Shown piece after piece: positions 11,396 to 22,598 of a stretch of 64,000 bases of DNA; the stretch's first letter is position 1; each line of letters begins with the position of its first letter. The position numbers were made by a program, and so were the translations under genes. A model generated the notes under the pieces. That model searched no databases, was not told where the DNA came from, and saw nothing but the letters and a program-made list of their open reading frames with translations. The stretch spans positions 2,666,001-2,730,000 of the forward strand of contig NC_085884.1 of NCBI RefSeq assembly GCF_035222275.1, given 5' to 3'. Source of the stretch: Podospora bellae-mahoneyi (lineage: Eukaryota > Ascomycota > Sordariomycetes > Sordariales > Podosporaceae).

Positions 11396-13549
11396 TCACA
11401 CAATCCTCCACACTCTAGTCTTCCCAAGATAGCCCCTGGGGGACCGCGACCTGATACTTCCAACCTCCTCATCCACCTCTTGTATCCTGCCTGGATTCTC
11501 CTGATACACCACCGTCCTGCTCCAGCTAGCCACCAGCCTCTCCACCCCCACCTTATCCAACGCGTGTGGACATACTTTGACAAATGTCCAGTCTTCACCA
11601 TGTTGCCTCAACAACATGGCCAGCCCAGGGTAAATCTCGACCAAAACCTCCTCTCGGTCCAACCGCTTGACCTCCACCGTCTGAATCGTATCCTCGCCAT
11701 CTCCCTGTCCGGTCCAGGCAAAGAAGCCCCTTACTATCCTCGGTCTCATAATTTTCATGACCTTGTTCTTGAGGTCGAACTCTAGGGCCTTGTCCTTTTG
11801 AGAAGAATATCTCGATCGGGCAGGAAAGTCAGCAGCACCTTGCAAGGCCTTTGAGTTGGGCCAAGGCACAGTCCAGTCTGCAGCCCAAGACGGCAAGCCC
11901 TTGATGGCTGGTGAAGACTTGATCAGTGACAAAAAGAACCCAGGTCCGTGTCGCCGGATAAGAAGGGCCGAGTATCCTGCGTACACTTGCGCCACAGGCG
12001 TGAAATAGCTGACCTTGTCCAACTCTTCTCGACCAGCTCCCACTCCATCCAGCCAGTGAGCGATATTGAGAACCCCAAAGATCTTGTCTCTCGGGTCTTC
12101 ACACTGTCTGCCCCTTGTCTCGATCAGCAGATCCAGCAGATGCGAGCCTCGCGAGCTCCTTTCTTGGCTAGCAACGGGCTTTTGTCGTAGCAAAACAAAG
12201 ACCCTGCCCACGTCGATATCCCCTTGGCCTTGAGACATCAGCATGCTCAACAGATGCATAGCCCGCTCTCCAGCTGTCTCTCGATTACCGCACACCACTC
12301 GGATCCTCTTCATCTCTGGGAGGGAAGCCTCCTGCAGCACCCAGACTCTCTTGAACCACCGTCTGGAAAAGTATTCTCTCAGAACCCGGTGCAAGTCACT
12401 CGGCTCCGGCGGTCGCCTGGGTATTACCCCCATCGAGTAGACCATCCGCAGCTCCCTCAGCAACCTTTTTACCCTTTCAGAATATCCTCTTATCAGCCGA
12501 CCCATCTCCTCCAATCGTACGGCGACGTCGTTGCTGACCTCTTGCAGCTTGCCGAGGACGCCTTCTGGCCGGTGAAGAAACTGAAGGGCCGACTGTGGAC
12601 TAAACAAACCCCCAGATGGCACCGCCAGTTTCTCAGCATCAATATCATTGAGCCAGTCGTACAGCCCATCTGTCTGTGGCGTTCCCTCACCGGTGTACAC
12701 CACCACGTGTCTCGCCGAGACAAATATCCTCGACATGAGCTTCACCTGCTGACTCCTTTCCTCAAGATCAGCCTGGTTGATACACACAGCATCGATCCAC
12801 ACCGTCCTGCTTTTGCCCTTCCGCCGCAGTCGTCGCATCGCCAGCTCACAGTTGTGGCCTATCCCAAGCTGTCGGTACATCCCCCTTTTCGCATTGAACA
12901 CCAGCGAGATGTGCCCGCTCTTTGCAGTCTCACCCTCCTCATCAGCCCAGGTATACGACAGCGCATCGTACGTCGGGTTCGTTTGCAGATCCACAATCCT
13001 AATCTCCCCCTTCAGCGGGGCCATGTAATCCCCCTCGGGGAAAATAGTCAACAGCCTCACCGAAGTGGGCGTGCCCAACATTTCAAAAGTATACCGCTTT
13101 GTCTCCTTGAGCTCCTCCTCTTTCTTCTCCCCCCCCTTTTCCACCACAGGCCTCTCCCTCAACTTCATCCCTCCCCAAACCTGCACCCTCAACCACAGGT
13201 TCTGCACCTCCCTCGGCAAATCCACCATCTGCCTCCCCAACCTCTTCCACTCGTTGATATCCCCTGCCCTTCGACACAGTCCCACCGCCCACCAGATCAC
13301 GAGCACCACTTGCACGATGCACATGATCCATAACACCAAGATAGTGATGCATGGTATACCATAGCTCCATGCGATTCCCTTTAGACACTTTCTTGATATC
13401 TCTCTTGGAGATATACCGTCTCGTCTCCCACGGTAGATCTGAACAGTAATAATACCCGGCCAGGAGACAGGAATAAAAGGCATGAGGACAACAACGAGAA
13501 AGATGAGAGGGATGGCGAGGGGAAGCGGAACGATAAACAAGCCCCCCAT
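11396..13549 (-). CDS. HET-domain protein with N-terminal membrane segments
   Basis: A single exon of 717 codons starting at the ATG at 13,549 (MGGLFIVPL); the frame extends 13 codons upstream but without an ATG. Residues about 1-35 and 60-90 are strongly hydrophobic helices (for example IPLIFLVVVLMPFIPV and ITILVLWIMCIVQVVLVIWW), followed by a charged linker. The HET domain (PF06985) begins near residue 195 with YDALSYTWADEEG and includes VWIDAVCINQADLEERSQQV and RIFVSARHVVVYTG. The long C-terminal part contains RRWFKRVWVLQEA, the usual HET-family motif after the core. HET domains trigger incompatibility-type cell death when activated. A membrane-anchored HET protein may act at a membrane. 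No lesions are seen. Confidence 0.9.
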   Translation of the reverse strand: MGGLFIVPLPLAIPLIFLVVVLMPFIPVSWPGIITVQIYRGRRDGISPREISRKCLKGIAWSYGIPCITILVLWIMCIVQVVLVIWWAVGLCRRAGDINEWKRLGRQMVDLPREVQNLWLRVQVWGGMKLRERPVVEKGGEKKEEELKETKRYTFEMLGTPTSVRLLTIFPEGDYMAPLKGEIRIVDLQTNPTYDALSYTWADEEGETAKSGHISLVFNAKRGMYRQLGIGHNCELAMRRLRRKGKSRTVWIDAVCINQADLEERSQQVKLMSRIFVSARHVVVYTGEGTPQTDGLYDWLNDIDAEKLAVPSGGLFSPQSALQFLHRPEGVLGKLQEVSNDVAVRLEEMGRLIRGYSERVKRLLRELRMVYSMGVIPRRPPEPSDLHRVLREYFSRRWFKRVWVLQEASLPEMKRIRVVCGNRETAGERAMHLLSMLMSQGQGDIDVGRVFVLLRQKPVASQERSSRGSHLLDLLIETRGRQCEDPRDKIFGVLNIAHWLDGVGAGREELDKVSYFTPVAQVYAGYSALLIRRHGPGFFLSLIKSSPAIKGLPSWAADWTVPWPNSKALQGAADFPARSRYSSQKDKALEFDLKNKVMKIMRPRIVRGFFAWTGQGDGEDTIQTVEVKRLDREEVLVEIYPGLAMLLRQHGEDWTFVKVCPHALDKVGVERLVASWSRTVVYQENPGRIQEVDEEVGSIRSRSPRGYLGKTRVWRIV

Positions 13550-14204
13550 TATGTATCTTTGCAAACTCGATAATGAAAGCTCAAGCAATGTAGCAAAAGA
13601 GATAAAAGATATTGACCATTGTTTTGGCCGTAAGGAGCGTCATGAGAAAAAAAGAAAGAGCTGTTGGTCAAAAAGAGTGACGAGTCAGCCTCGCAGCTGC
13701 GCTGTAACAAACCACCACACACCCATCCGCCACGCCGCCCTGGAGCTGAAGATGCAGATGCAACCAGCCGCAAGCAAGTGAGATCTGGGGCGTCGGGAAT
13801 CGAGTCTGATTCAGATTTGGCGGGCTGTGTTGTCTCCACACACATGCACCATCTCTCCCAAAATCGTCAACTCAAGTGGCCATTTCCCGAGGCGACGGCG
13901 CCGGTGTAGAATGCGTGATAAAAATACGTCGGTGACGAAAGAGTAAAAGAATGACTGAGCGAAGGTGTAGAATACTCGGTGAGGAAAGGAAAGTGTTGAC
14001 TAAAGCGTTGGTCTACAACGGTGTGGAGAGAGAGAGGCCTTGGCACGGAGTATCCCGAGGTTCGCTCAAAGTCATTAAACGCAAGTGCTACCTTTACCCA
14101 ACATCAGGACATGAACATGTGCATTTTTCACAGAGTTTTTATCCGTGCGTAACATCATAAAAGTACAATTTTTTTGCCCCGCCAAGGGTATCAACCTACT
14201 ACCA
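13550..14204. other. Intergenic region upstream of HET gene
   Basis: About 650 bp holding the HET promoter and the 3' flank of AIM24, both on the minus strand. Small overlapping open frames look like chance. No RNA gene or repeat is seen. Confidence 0.4.
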
Positions 14205-15503
14205 TCACCTCACAAACTCATTCAGAGACTTTGCGTCTTCAAAGCTGACCTTGCCATCCCCCTTCACGTTGGCAATGTAAATCTTTGTCGGTTGATCCTC
14301 CGCCTTCTTATCCTGAGTCCTGGGGTGAGTGGTCAGCTCAACAGCCTCTGGTATTACGCCCGCCTTGGCATCTGCAATCTCATTGACGTCGTCCTTGGTC
14401 AAGACATCCCTAACCCGAACACCGCGGCTGGACATGAGGATGGTTCTCGGCCCTTGAAAGTGGAGGAATAGCCTGTCACCCCATATCGTCCTTCTGGTGG
14501 CCGTTCTCAGGCTAAACAGAAAGCTGGAAAGTCCTTTGTAGATCGAGGTATCGCGCATAGCGTTCCAGAATCTGGCCACTCGGTCGGGTATGAACCTCTG
14601 GGAGGCGGCTTTTATCGAACTCGGGACGGCGGGAATTTGGAAGCTTAAGGTGGTGCTCTTGAGACGGAAGGGCCGTGGGGGGTTCTTGTTGATGGTATAA
14701 GCGACCACGTGTGATGGGTGTAAAACAATCTCCTCCCCTTCCTTGAGAACCATATCATAGACCTGTCCTGGCGCCGAGAGAGCCGCCAACCCTCGGCCAG
14801 TGATATATGTGTTGCCCCAGTGTGCCAGCGACAAGCCTTGCTGGATGCGGGGCGATAATCTTAACGTGTGACCTGTCCAAGCAAGAAGCGCATTCCTTTG
14901 TGCAACCATCCAGTCGGTTGTGCCATCGAGACGGAGAATAGAGAAGGTTGTGTTGGCAGACTTGGTGGCTATTAAGGCGGTAACTGGGCTCGTGGAGGTT
15001 ATGCGCTGGTAGAGGAACGGGATGCCGAGAAAGGCTCGGCTCGTGGGGGAGAGAATCGAGAGGGCGGAGTGTAGCTGGGAAACAAACGATCAGTTCCCAT
15101 AACCAACATGAAGCTAGATTTGAAGGAGCCATACATTTTCCACCTTGCCGCCTACTGACACCAAGGTACCTCGTCTTGTGTAGAGCCGCTGGGATGCCGA
15201 GAGGGAAACCGACAGCAGGGAATGTGGAGCGCCAATAACCTCGAATTGGGCATCTTGAAGCTGTCAGCAATACAATCCCATCCCCACACTAGGTAGGTGT
15301 CCAGGTTGCAGGAGCCTACCCGTCTGAGCAGCGCGGCCTGCGTCAAAGGCATCGGGGCCTGGCCGGTTGGTGGGGGATGCGCTAATCTGAACTGTTCGAC
15401 ATTGCCAGCAAACAAAGCTTGGCCTCGAGGAGAGGGTTGTGGTGGTTGGTCGTGTTAGCCTTGTTGTTTGAGATAGCCTGAGAAGAGGCGCTTGACCGCG
15501 CAT
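14205..15503 (-). CDS. AIM24: AIM24 family mitochondrial protein
   Basis: Three exons: 15,503-15,320, 15,253-15,135 and 15,074-14,205, with introns of 66 and 60 nt, giving 390 residues in one frame. The N-terminus ([19 protein letters not shown]) is rich in Arg, Ser and Thr and lacks acidic residues, as a mitochondrial presequence should. The body has the AIM24 hallmarks: [71 protein letters not shown] and [21 protein letters not shown]24 in yeast is an inner-membrane protein needed for normal respiratory-complex and MICOS stability. The first intron uses an AAG acceptor, chosen because it alone keeps the frame. It is divergent from the kinesin gene, sharing 473 bp. Confidence 0.9.
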
Positions 15504-15976
15504 TGTGGCCTTGAAACCACAGCGAGTGGCTCGTCGTCGTCGTTATTCCTGCGGATGTCGAGACTTGGGGATGTGGAAAATGCAGGTCCCGGTAAATTCC
15601 ATGGAACCAAGCTTGGGATGACACAAACCCGTTCGAGCACTGGACTTGGCACCGACATCTTCAAAAGCACAGGCCACCTGCCAGCTCCCAAAGACAGCGC
15701 TCTCCACAGCGGCCACCCGCCAGGGTTTAGTGGAGACAGCCTCTGTTGCCTTGGTGATTAACCCTCAAATTTGACGTGGCTGGCGCTAAAAACACCGGGT
15801 CCACTCGCTTCAGTCGGAGCACGGGCACCAATTTGTTGGAGGCATTGACGGGAAATGCCCACCTGAGCACACTTGCATTCGTTGCAGCCTCACCGCCTCC
15901 CATCAACAAATCGGCGTCTGCTTTCCTCGCCTTCACGCCGTATGCCTTGATCCGATAATTCGAAGCCCTCCACGAA
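15504..15976. promoter_or_regulatory. Shared divergent promoter region, AIM24 / kinesin
   Basis: The 473 bp between the two start codons must hold both promoters. I see no obvious TATA box or strong repeated motif, so no specific sites are claimed. Confidence 0.4.
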
Positions 15977-18221
15977 ATGTCGGTTCGCGTTGTCGCCAGA
16001 ATACGCCCTCTTCTCGAAAAAGAGCTGGACAAGGACGTCATTGTCACGGCCGACAGAGCCCAGGATGGCAAGCCCTTGACCATTGTCAAGATCCCGAGCC
16101 CCAAGAACGAGGCCGAAGAGTTCTCGTTCGCCTTCAACAGTGTCTACGACCAGGCCACCACCCAGGAGGAATTGTTCACCGCTGAAGGCATGTCCACCCG
16201 CTGGGCATCGACGTGTTTCCGGAACCGAGACTAACCGTAGAACAGTGGCGCCGCACTTGAAGGCGTTGTTCCAGGGCTATGATGTGACAATCTTTGCCTA
16301 TGGAGTGACAGGTACGGGCAAGACGCACACGATGCGTGGTGGGCTTAAGCTGGCCGAGCGTGGTGTCATCCCCCGGCTCTTGAGTAACGTCTTCCGTAGA
16401 GGCAAGAAACTGGCCAAGGACAGCAACGGGGAGACAACGGTGGATGTGGCCTTGTCCTACTACGAAATCTACAATGACAAGGTGTTTGACTTGTTGGAGC
16501 CACCGGAGAAGCGGACCCCTTCTGGTCTTCCACTGCGCGAGAAGGACGGCAAGACAATGGTGGTGGGTTTGTCGGAGCGAACGTGCGAGGACCTCAAGGA
16601 TTTTGAGAAGCTGTACATTGAAGCCAACAACAACCGAGTGACAGCTGCCACCAAACTCAATGCCCACAGCAGCAGAAGCCACGCCATCTTGCGGGTCAAG
16701 GTGACACAAACGACGGGAGACATGGTCCGGGAGAGCACGGCTTCTGCCATTGACCTGGCCGGCTCGGAAGATAACCGGCGGACGGACAATGGCAAGGAAA
16801 GGCTGATTGAGTCGGCCGCCATCAATAAGTCGCTTTTCGTGCTGAGTCAGTGCATCGATGCTATTTCCCGTGGCGACAAGCGCATTCCATATCGGGAGTC
16901 CAAGATGACACGGATCCTGTCGCTCGGCCAGAACAACGGCATTACCATCATGATCCTCAATCTGGCCCCCATTCGCAGCTACCACCTCGACACGATCAGC
17001 AGCTTAAACGTTAGTTCCCGGGCCAAGCGCATCGAGGTTCGCGAAATTGAGAATGAGGTTGTGTTCAAGCAGCTACCGCGGAGCACTGTTGGGTTGGGTG
17101 GCCCCAATGTCATTCGTCAGCCTCTTCGGCCATTGGCGAATGCACACAATGTTGCCACGGGTACTGTTCTCGCGGCGAAAGCTGCTGAGAAGGCTGCCGA
17201 GAAAGCCGACAAGCCGGCCAAGGCTTTTATGGTTTATACTGACAAGAAGCCTGCCGCTGCCCCAGCACGGCCCGTGCCTGCTGTAGCTAACACCTCCTCC
17301 AAGCTCCAGCCTCCAATGGTGATCACCAAACGGATTTCGGATGTCACGGATTCGGCGCTCAGGCCATCAAAGCTCGCCCGCCCTACCCAAATCGGTCTTC
17401 CCCGCTCAGCAGTAGCTGCACCGGCTAAGGAACAGCAACTATCTATCTCGGCAGCGCAGATCGAAGCTATGGTGGAGAAGAAGGTGGCCGAGATTCTTGC
17501 CTCGCGCGCTGCCGAACTCACTCCCCCCGCGACGACTCCTGAGCCTGCCGCACAACCCAAGGAAGAGATCAGCGAAGACGTGAAACGGCGGTTGGAAGCC
17601 TTGGAGAAGCGTATCGAGAAGGAATCATCCCGAGAGGACGGGCGGTCGGAAGGTCTACGCTTGTTGCTGCAGGCACGCCAAGCGAAGGAGAGAGGCGAAG
17701 AGGAGGAAACGCTGCGGCTGTACGAGAGCGCATTGCCGTACTTCCCCGGACAGACAAAACTGTTGGCGAAGATTGAAAAGCTGAAGATCAAATTGGGAAA
17801 GATGGCGCCAGAGGAGCGGACAACACCCAGGAAGACCAAGAAGATTCTGGTGCTGAGAGATGAGGACGGAGAATATGATGGGACAGAGGCCGATGTCGAG
17901 GATGATGTTCCTCTCCGTCAGCGTAAGACGTCTAAGAAGAAGGTGTCCAAGGCATCAGATGGAGAAGAGAGTACGGGGCCAGCTTCGCCCAGGACACAGC
18001 AGCTGCTGGATATTGTCAACTCCAGAGATTTGGCGCTTATCAAGGGCCTGCATGGGTTTGGGGCCAAGAAGGCGCAGGATCTGGTTGATGTCCTCAATCT
18101 TAAGGGGGATGGCACCGACGAGGTCAAGAGGATTGCGTCATTGTCGCAGCTGAAAATGCTGCCCGGCATTGGCACCCGGACTGTGGAGAGGGCCTATGAA
18201 GGGCTCACTCTGGAGGCGTAA
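15977..18221 (+). CDS. Kinesin-10 (KIF22/Kid-like) chromokinesin
   Basis: Two exons, 15,977-16,187 and 16,246-18,221, giving 728 residues. The motor occupies about residues 1-350: MSVRVVARIRPLL, the P-loop GVTGTGKTHTM near 89, switch I NAHSSRSHAI near 212, switch II DLAGSEDNRR near 241 and the neck-side RIPYRESKMTRILS. A basic Pro/Ala-rich linker, a charged coiled-coil region (about 480-600) and a C-terminal helix-hairpin-helix pair (LIKGLHGFGAKKAQDL and LKMLPGIGTRTVERAY, about 655-728) follow. Motor plus terminal HhH DNA-binding motifs is the kinesin-10 plan, implying a chromosome-arm motor in mitosis. The intron 16,188-16,245 has a GC donor, and splicing there restores the conserved TAEVAPHLKALFQGYD. 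The gene looks intact. Confidence 0.92.
16188..16245 (+). other. GC-AG intron in the kinesin gene
   Basis: The intron reads AAG|GCATGT at its 5' end and AACAG| at its 3' end, with a CTAAC branch sequence about 14 nt upstream of the acceptor. It is 58 nt long. No GT donor nearby gives the conserved junction, so the rarer GC donor is used. Confidence 0.8.
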
Positions 18222-19042
18222 AAGTTTTCGTTTTATTTTTCTTCTTTGGGTATTGTCTGTTTAGCATGGCCTGGAGTTTTGAGATTCATTACCGGAAGGG
18301 AGTTCAGGCTCACATTGAACCATAGCATATTGTTTTTAATGTTTTTTTTCCGGAGCATGCCACACTCTTTGTTTGGATATTCAGCTGGGTCGGGTGTTAG
18401 CTTTGCGTATGCCAGATACCACTGCTGTTTTGACTTTTTCAATAAAGCTAGATGTTACTCTTTTTCTGGAGCACAACCGATACCCACAGTCACACGCATG
18501 CCTCGGTCACTCCTCATCAAACCGGTGGTTAGTCACTCACGAGCTCCGCAATATGTTGTCAGTTCGGGGATTTGGTCCGGGATACTGCCAAGCAAGCCAC
18601 AGCTCAGCTCCGGGTGTGGCTGGTACTTCTCCGGGTTTCTCGGCATTGCGAGGCGGGAGCTCGCCATTGCATCATTGAATGCCCCACCACCCTCAACCCG
18701 CTGTCTGTAAAGGTGGGTGGATGGATAACATCTCCGAGTTTCGCACCGCGGCCTGGATGATTTCTGGCGACATTTCTTTTTCCATACTGTATCCCTACAG
18801 AGACAAACATAGCCACCATGGCGCCCTGAATAGCGTCTCTCGACAAGCTCCGAGAGTCCATTGTGCCGTCATTGGCACCTGAACATCTTTTCCAACCACC
18901 TACGCGCGATTTGTGCGCCAACGACCTGTCCACTGGCACACCCATCCCTGAGGACGCGCACATTGCGCGAGAGAACGCGAATACAAAAGTCGAGTAGGCT
19001 TCCGGTCGAACGAGGGTCTCGCGCCCCCTCTCCTCCAGCACC
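18222..19042. other. Intergenic region between kinesin and ATM1
   Basis: About 820 bp containing the kinesin 3' end (T-rich just after the stop) and the ATM1 promoter and leader. No additional gene or repeat can be supported. Confidence 0.4.
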
Positions 19043-21175
19043 ATGGCTCCCCAGGCGCGAATCATGATGTCCTCCACGACAACCTTCCACCGGGCAGCTC
19101 TCTCGCCTCCCTTCTCCCTCCTCCTCCGCACTCGAACCAGAACAACCACATCATGGAACAACACCCACCGATTATCTGCCCTCTCCCCGTCCTCGCCCCT
19201 TCGAGCCGTCTTCCACACCAGCTTACCCCGACCATGGGGCCCTCGCGGTCCACCAACACCAGAACCCACCCAGACACAGACACCCACAAAAGGAGGATCA
19301 AAGGGGGCAAAACCACAGTTTGACCCCCTCGCGGCGATAGACAAGTCAGCTCAGGAGCAGCGCAAAGCTGATTGGGCGATTATGAAGGAAATGTCGCGGT
19401 ACATTTGGCCAAAGGACAGCTTCGGCGACAAGATGAGGGTCATGATCGCGGTTGGGTTGCTGGTCGGTGCCAAGGTGCTCAACGTACAGGTGCCCTTCTT
19501 CTTCAAGGAAATCATCGACTCTCTCAACATGGACTTTGGGACCACTGGCGGAACTGTCACGGCTGCGGCTGGGGCTATGATTCTAGCGTACGGCGGCGCG
19601 AGGATAGGAGCTGTCGTCTCACAAGAGTTGCGAAATGCGGTTTTCTCCTCGGTGGCTCAAAAGGCGATCAGACGGGTGGCCACCAAGACGTTTGGCCATC
19701 TGCTCAATCTGGACTTGAGTTTCCACTTGTCCAAGCAGACGGGTGGTTTGACGAGGGCGATTGATAGGGGTACCAAGGGTATCAGCTTCCTGCTGACGAG
19801 CATGGTCTTTCACATTGTGCCTACCGCGCTCGAGATCACCATGGTTTGTGGCATCCTCACTTATCAGTTCGGGTGGGAGTTTGCTGCCATCACGGCTTGC
19901 ACCATGGCGACATATACCGCTTTTACCATCTGGACTACGGCATGGAGGACAAAGTTTAGGAGGCAGGCAAACGCGGCAGACAACCGCGCTTCGACGGTTG
20001 CGGTGGACAGTCTGATCAACTACGAGGCGGTCAAGTACTTTAACAATGAAAAGTACGAGATTGGGCGCTATGACCGGGCCCTGCAGCAGTACGAGAAGAG
20101 CAGCATCAAGGTGGCGACTTCTCTGGCGTTTCTGAACTCTGGACAAAACATCATCTTCTCTTCGGCGCTGACGATCATGATGTGGTTGGGTGCCAAGGGG
20201 ATCGTGGCGGGTACGCTGTCAGTGGGTGATCTGGTGCTCATCAACCAGTTGGTGTTTCAGCTGTCGGTCCCTCTCAACTTTTTGGGGTCTGTCTACCGCG
20301 AGCTGAGGCAGTCACTTCTAGACATGGAGACTCTGTTTAATCTGCAAAAGGTCAACGTCAGCATCAAGGAGAAGGAGGGCGCCAAGGCGCTGGCTCTCCC
20401 CAAGGGCGGCGAGATCAAGTTTGAGGATGTCAACTTTGGATACTACGAGGACCGGCCGATTCTCCGGAATTTGAGCCTCACAATCCCCGCGGGCAAGAAG
20501 GTTGCTGTGGTCGGACCGTCTGGGTGTGGCAAGTCGACGCTGCTCAGGTTGCTGTTCCGCAGCTACGACGCCCAGAGCGGGAGGATCTTGATTGACGACC
20601 AGGATATCAAGGATGTTACGCTCGAGTCTTTGAGGAAAAGCATTGGTGTCGTGCCGCAGGATACACCGCTGTTCAACGACACTGTTGAGTTGAATATTCG
20701 GTATGGGAACATGGATGCCCCGGCGGAGGACGTCTTTGCCGCGGCGCAGAGGGCGCACATTCACGACAAGATTGAGTCTTGGCCCCACGGGTACCAAACC
20801 AAGGTTGGCGAAAGGGGGTTGATGATCTCTGGTGGTGAGAAGCAGCGGTTGGCGGTTTCGCGGTTGATTCTGAAGGACCCGCCGCTCTTGTTCTTTGATG
20901 AGGCGACGAGCGCGTTGGACACGCACACGGAGCAGGCGTTGATGAGCAACATTAATGAGATTTTGCGGGGCAAGGAAAGGACGAGCGTTTTTGTTGCTCA
21001 CAGGTTGAGGACGATTTATGATGCTGATTTGATTATTGTGCTGAAGGAGGGAAGCTTGGTGGAGCAGGGGACGCACAAGGAGCTGCTGGAGAAGGGGGGG
21101 TTGTATAGCGAGCTGTGGAGTGCGCAGGAGAGATGGGGGGAGGAGGAGGAGATCAACGCTGAGAAGAAAGAGTAG
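19043..21175 (+). CDS. ATM1: Mitochondrial ABC transporter ATM1 (Fe-S cluster biogenesis)
   Basis: A single exon of 710 residues from ATG 19,043. The N-terminus ([20 protein letters not shown]) and the next 60 residues are basic and Ser/Thr-rich, a mitochondrial presequence. Residues about 120-410 form the six-helix exporter domain, with the ATM1-type stretch [14 protein letters not shown]. The nucleotide-binding domain has Walker [10 protein letters not shown] near 491, the Q-loop [11 protein letters not shown], the signature [13 protein letters not shown] near 595, Walker [13 protein letters not shown] near 613 and the H-loop VFVAHRL. This is a half transporter that acts as a homodimer in the inner membrane, exporting a glutathione-linked sulfur compound needed for cytosolic Fe-S proteins. 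No lesions are seen. Confidence 0.95.
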   Translation: MAPQARIMMSSTTTFHRAALSPPFSLLLRTRTRTTTSWNNTHRLSALSPSSPLRAVFHTSLPRPWGPRGPPTPEPTQTQTPTKGGSKGAKPQFDPLAAIDKSAQEQRKADWAIMKEMSRYIWPKDSFGDKMRVMIAVGLLVGAKVLNVQVPFFFKEIIDSLNMDFGTTGGTVTAAAGAMILAYGGARIGAVVSQELRNAVFSSVAQKAIRRVATKTFGHLLNLDLSFHLSKQTGGLTRAIDRGTKGISFLLTSMVFHIVPTALEITMVCGILTYQFGWEFAAITACTMATYTAFTIWTTAWRTKFRRQANAADNRASTVAVDSLINYEAVKYFNNEKYEIGRYDRALQQYEKSSIKVATSLAFLNSGQNIIFSSALTIMMWLGAKGIVAGTLSVGDLVLINQLVFQLSVPLNFLGSVYRELRQSLLDMETLFNLQKVNVSIKEKEGAKALALPKGGEIKFEDVNFGYYEDRPILRNLSLTIPAGKKVAVVGPSGCGKSTLLRLLFRSYDAQSGRILIDDQDIKDVTLESLRKSIGVVPQDTPLFNDTVELNIRYGNMDAPAEDVFAAAQRAHIHDKIESWPHGYQTKVGERGLMISGGEKQRLAVSRLILKDPPLLFFDEATSALDTHTEQALMSNINEILRGKERTSVFVAHRLRTIYDADLIIVLKEGSLVEQGTHKELLEKGGLYSELWSAQERWGEEEEINAEKKE

Positions 21176-21563
21176 GTGCGTTTGGACATGGTGTATAAGG
21201 TAATTGTATGTACATCTGTACACCACCTTTTCAATATGAAGTAGTAGAACTGATTCATACCTTTAATTTGGTGCTCATGGCCATGGCATAAACAATCTGA
21301 AAGGCCAAGCGCGAGTCGGTTCAAATCGGCCTATCACCTCGGCCGGGAATTATGGCGAGCACGGCATGACGTCTTCCACTCGGCCACCACCACCCCGAGC
21401 CAGCACATGGCACCCCGCACTGGCAACTCCGATGCCGCCGGATGCAAGAGCGGGAAGCCATATTTAGTCGTCCACGGTATCGCTATATGCCTACTTGATT
21501 CCCATCTACCTTAACCTCGTCTACTGGACTCCAGCCGACATCACCACCTGCTAAACCTTCACC
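21176..21563. other. Intergenic region between ATM1 and aldolase gene
   Basis: About 390 bp, compact, both neighbours on the plus strand. It should hold the ATM1 3' end and the aldolase promoter. Nothing else is seen. Confidence 0.4.
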
Positions 21564-22598
21564 ATGTCCACCCGCGTCCCCCCCAAAGGTGTCTACGTCC
21601 CCTCCCCGACCTTCTTCCTCCCCCGGGACTCCTCTTCCTCCTCCTCCTCCTCCTCCTCCTCCTCCTCCTCCCCCGAAAGCACCCACGGCCAACTACCCGT
21701 CGACATCCCCTCCCAAACATCCCACTCCATCTTCCTCGCCCGGTCCGGCATCACAGGTCTGGTGCTGCTAGGCTCGACAGGCGAGGCGATCCACCTCTCC
21801 CGCACCGAGCGCGCCTCCCTCGTCTCGGGCGTCCGCAAAGGTCTCGACGAAGCCGGGTATCCCAACTACCCCATCATGGCCGGCGTCTTGACCAACGGCA
21901 TCGACGAGACCCTCCAATGGCTCGACGACTACGCCTCCGCCGGTGCAGATTGGGGTTTGGTGCTCGTGCCGGGGTATTTCGGCGCTGCTACTACCACGCA
22001 GGAGGGGATAGTGGAGTATTTCAGGGAGGTTGCGAAGCGGTCGAGGATACCGGTGCTGGTGTACAACTACCCTGGGGTGACGAACGGGGTGGTGGTGCAG
22101 CCCGAGACGTACACCAAACTCGCGGGGTTGGAGAATGTGGTTGGGGTCAAGATGAGTCATGGGAACGTGTCAATTCATTTGCAGGTTGGGCTCGACCCCG
22201 GGATTGATCATAAGGGGTTTAGGGTGTATAGCGGGTTTGGGCAGCAGTTGGGGCCAGTGGTGTTGTTTGGGGGGGCCGGGGTGATTGATGGGTTGGCGGG
22301 GTTTTATCCGAGGACGGTGGTGAGGTTGATGGGGTTGGTGGAGGGGGGGGAGCTGACGGGGGAGAGGAGGAAGGAGGTTCAGAGGTTGCAGTATGTGGTT
22401 AGTAAGGCGGAGGAGTTTATTGTGAGGTATGGAATTTTTGGGATTAAAGAGGCGGTGTTTAGGGTTACAGGGTTGGGGACGCTGCAGAAGGGGAGACCGC
22501 CGCTGCTGGGGGGGCTGGCAGAGGGGGAGTGGGAGAGGGGGAGGAAGTTGTTTTTGGAGGATATTGAGAGCGTTGAGCAGGAATTGAAGGGGACGTGA
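21564..22598 (+). CDS. DapA/DHDPS-family aldolase
   Basis: A single exon of 344 residues from ATG 21,564. It belongs to the dihydrodipicolinate synthase/N-acetylneuraminate lyase superfamily: GLVLLGSTGEAIHLSRTER is the substrate-binding GS/TTGE motif, VLVYNYPG contains the catalytic Tyr, and ENVVGVKMSHGN the Schiff-base Lys. The TIM-barrel length is close to normal. Fungi make lysine by the aminoadipate route, so a DHDPS role is unlikely; 2-keto-3-deoxy sugar acid or 4-hydroxy-2-oxoglutarate aldolase activity is more probable. An N-terminal run of 14 serines sits where the family has the short link between the first strand and helix. Codon use shifts sharply from C-rich to G-rich third positions midway. 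Confidence 0.85.
   Translation: MSTRVPPKGVYVPSPTFFLPRDSSSSSSSSSSSSSSPESTHGQLPVDIPSQTSHSIFLARSGITGLVLLGSTGEAIHLSRTERASLVSGVRKGLDEAGYPNYPIMAGVLTNGIDETLQWLDDYASAGADWGLVLVPGYFGAATTTQEGIVEYFREVAKRSRIPVLVYNYPGVTNGVVVQPETYTKLAGLENVVGVKMSHGNVSIHLQVGLDPGIDHKGFRVYSGFGQQLGPVVLFGGAGVIDGLAGFYPRTVVRLMGLVEGGELTGERRKEVQRLQYVVSKAEEFIVRYGIFGIKEAVFRVTGLGTLQKGRPPLLGGLAEGEWERGRKLFLEDIESVEQELKGT
21628..21671 (+). repeat. In-frame (TCC)n microsatellite coding polyserine
   Basis: About fourteen TCC/TCT triplets in a row within the aldolase gene, giving a polyserine run at residues about 23-36. Length changes would stay in frame. Confidence 0.95.

Noticed and set aside
12224-13333. 369-codon plus-strand open frame rich in His, Pro and Leu
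   Set aside because: Antisense shadow of the HET-domain gene; composition is the mirror of its codon use.
16176-16985. 269-codon minus-strand open frame
   Set aside because: It is the antisense shadow of the conserved kinesin motor domain, whose plus-strand motifs are unambiguous.
18604-19344. 246-codon minus-strand open frame before and over the ATM1 start
   Set aside because: Antisense to the ATM1 presequence and promoter; no conserved features.
20318-21226. 302-codon minus-strand open frame
   Set aside because: Antisense shadow of the ATM1 nucleotide-binding domain.
21240-21345. Possible tRNA (GGTTCAAATC near 21,318)
   Set aside because: No matching acceptor stem, D-arm or anticodon stem could be paired around it.
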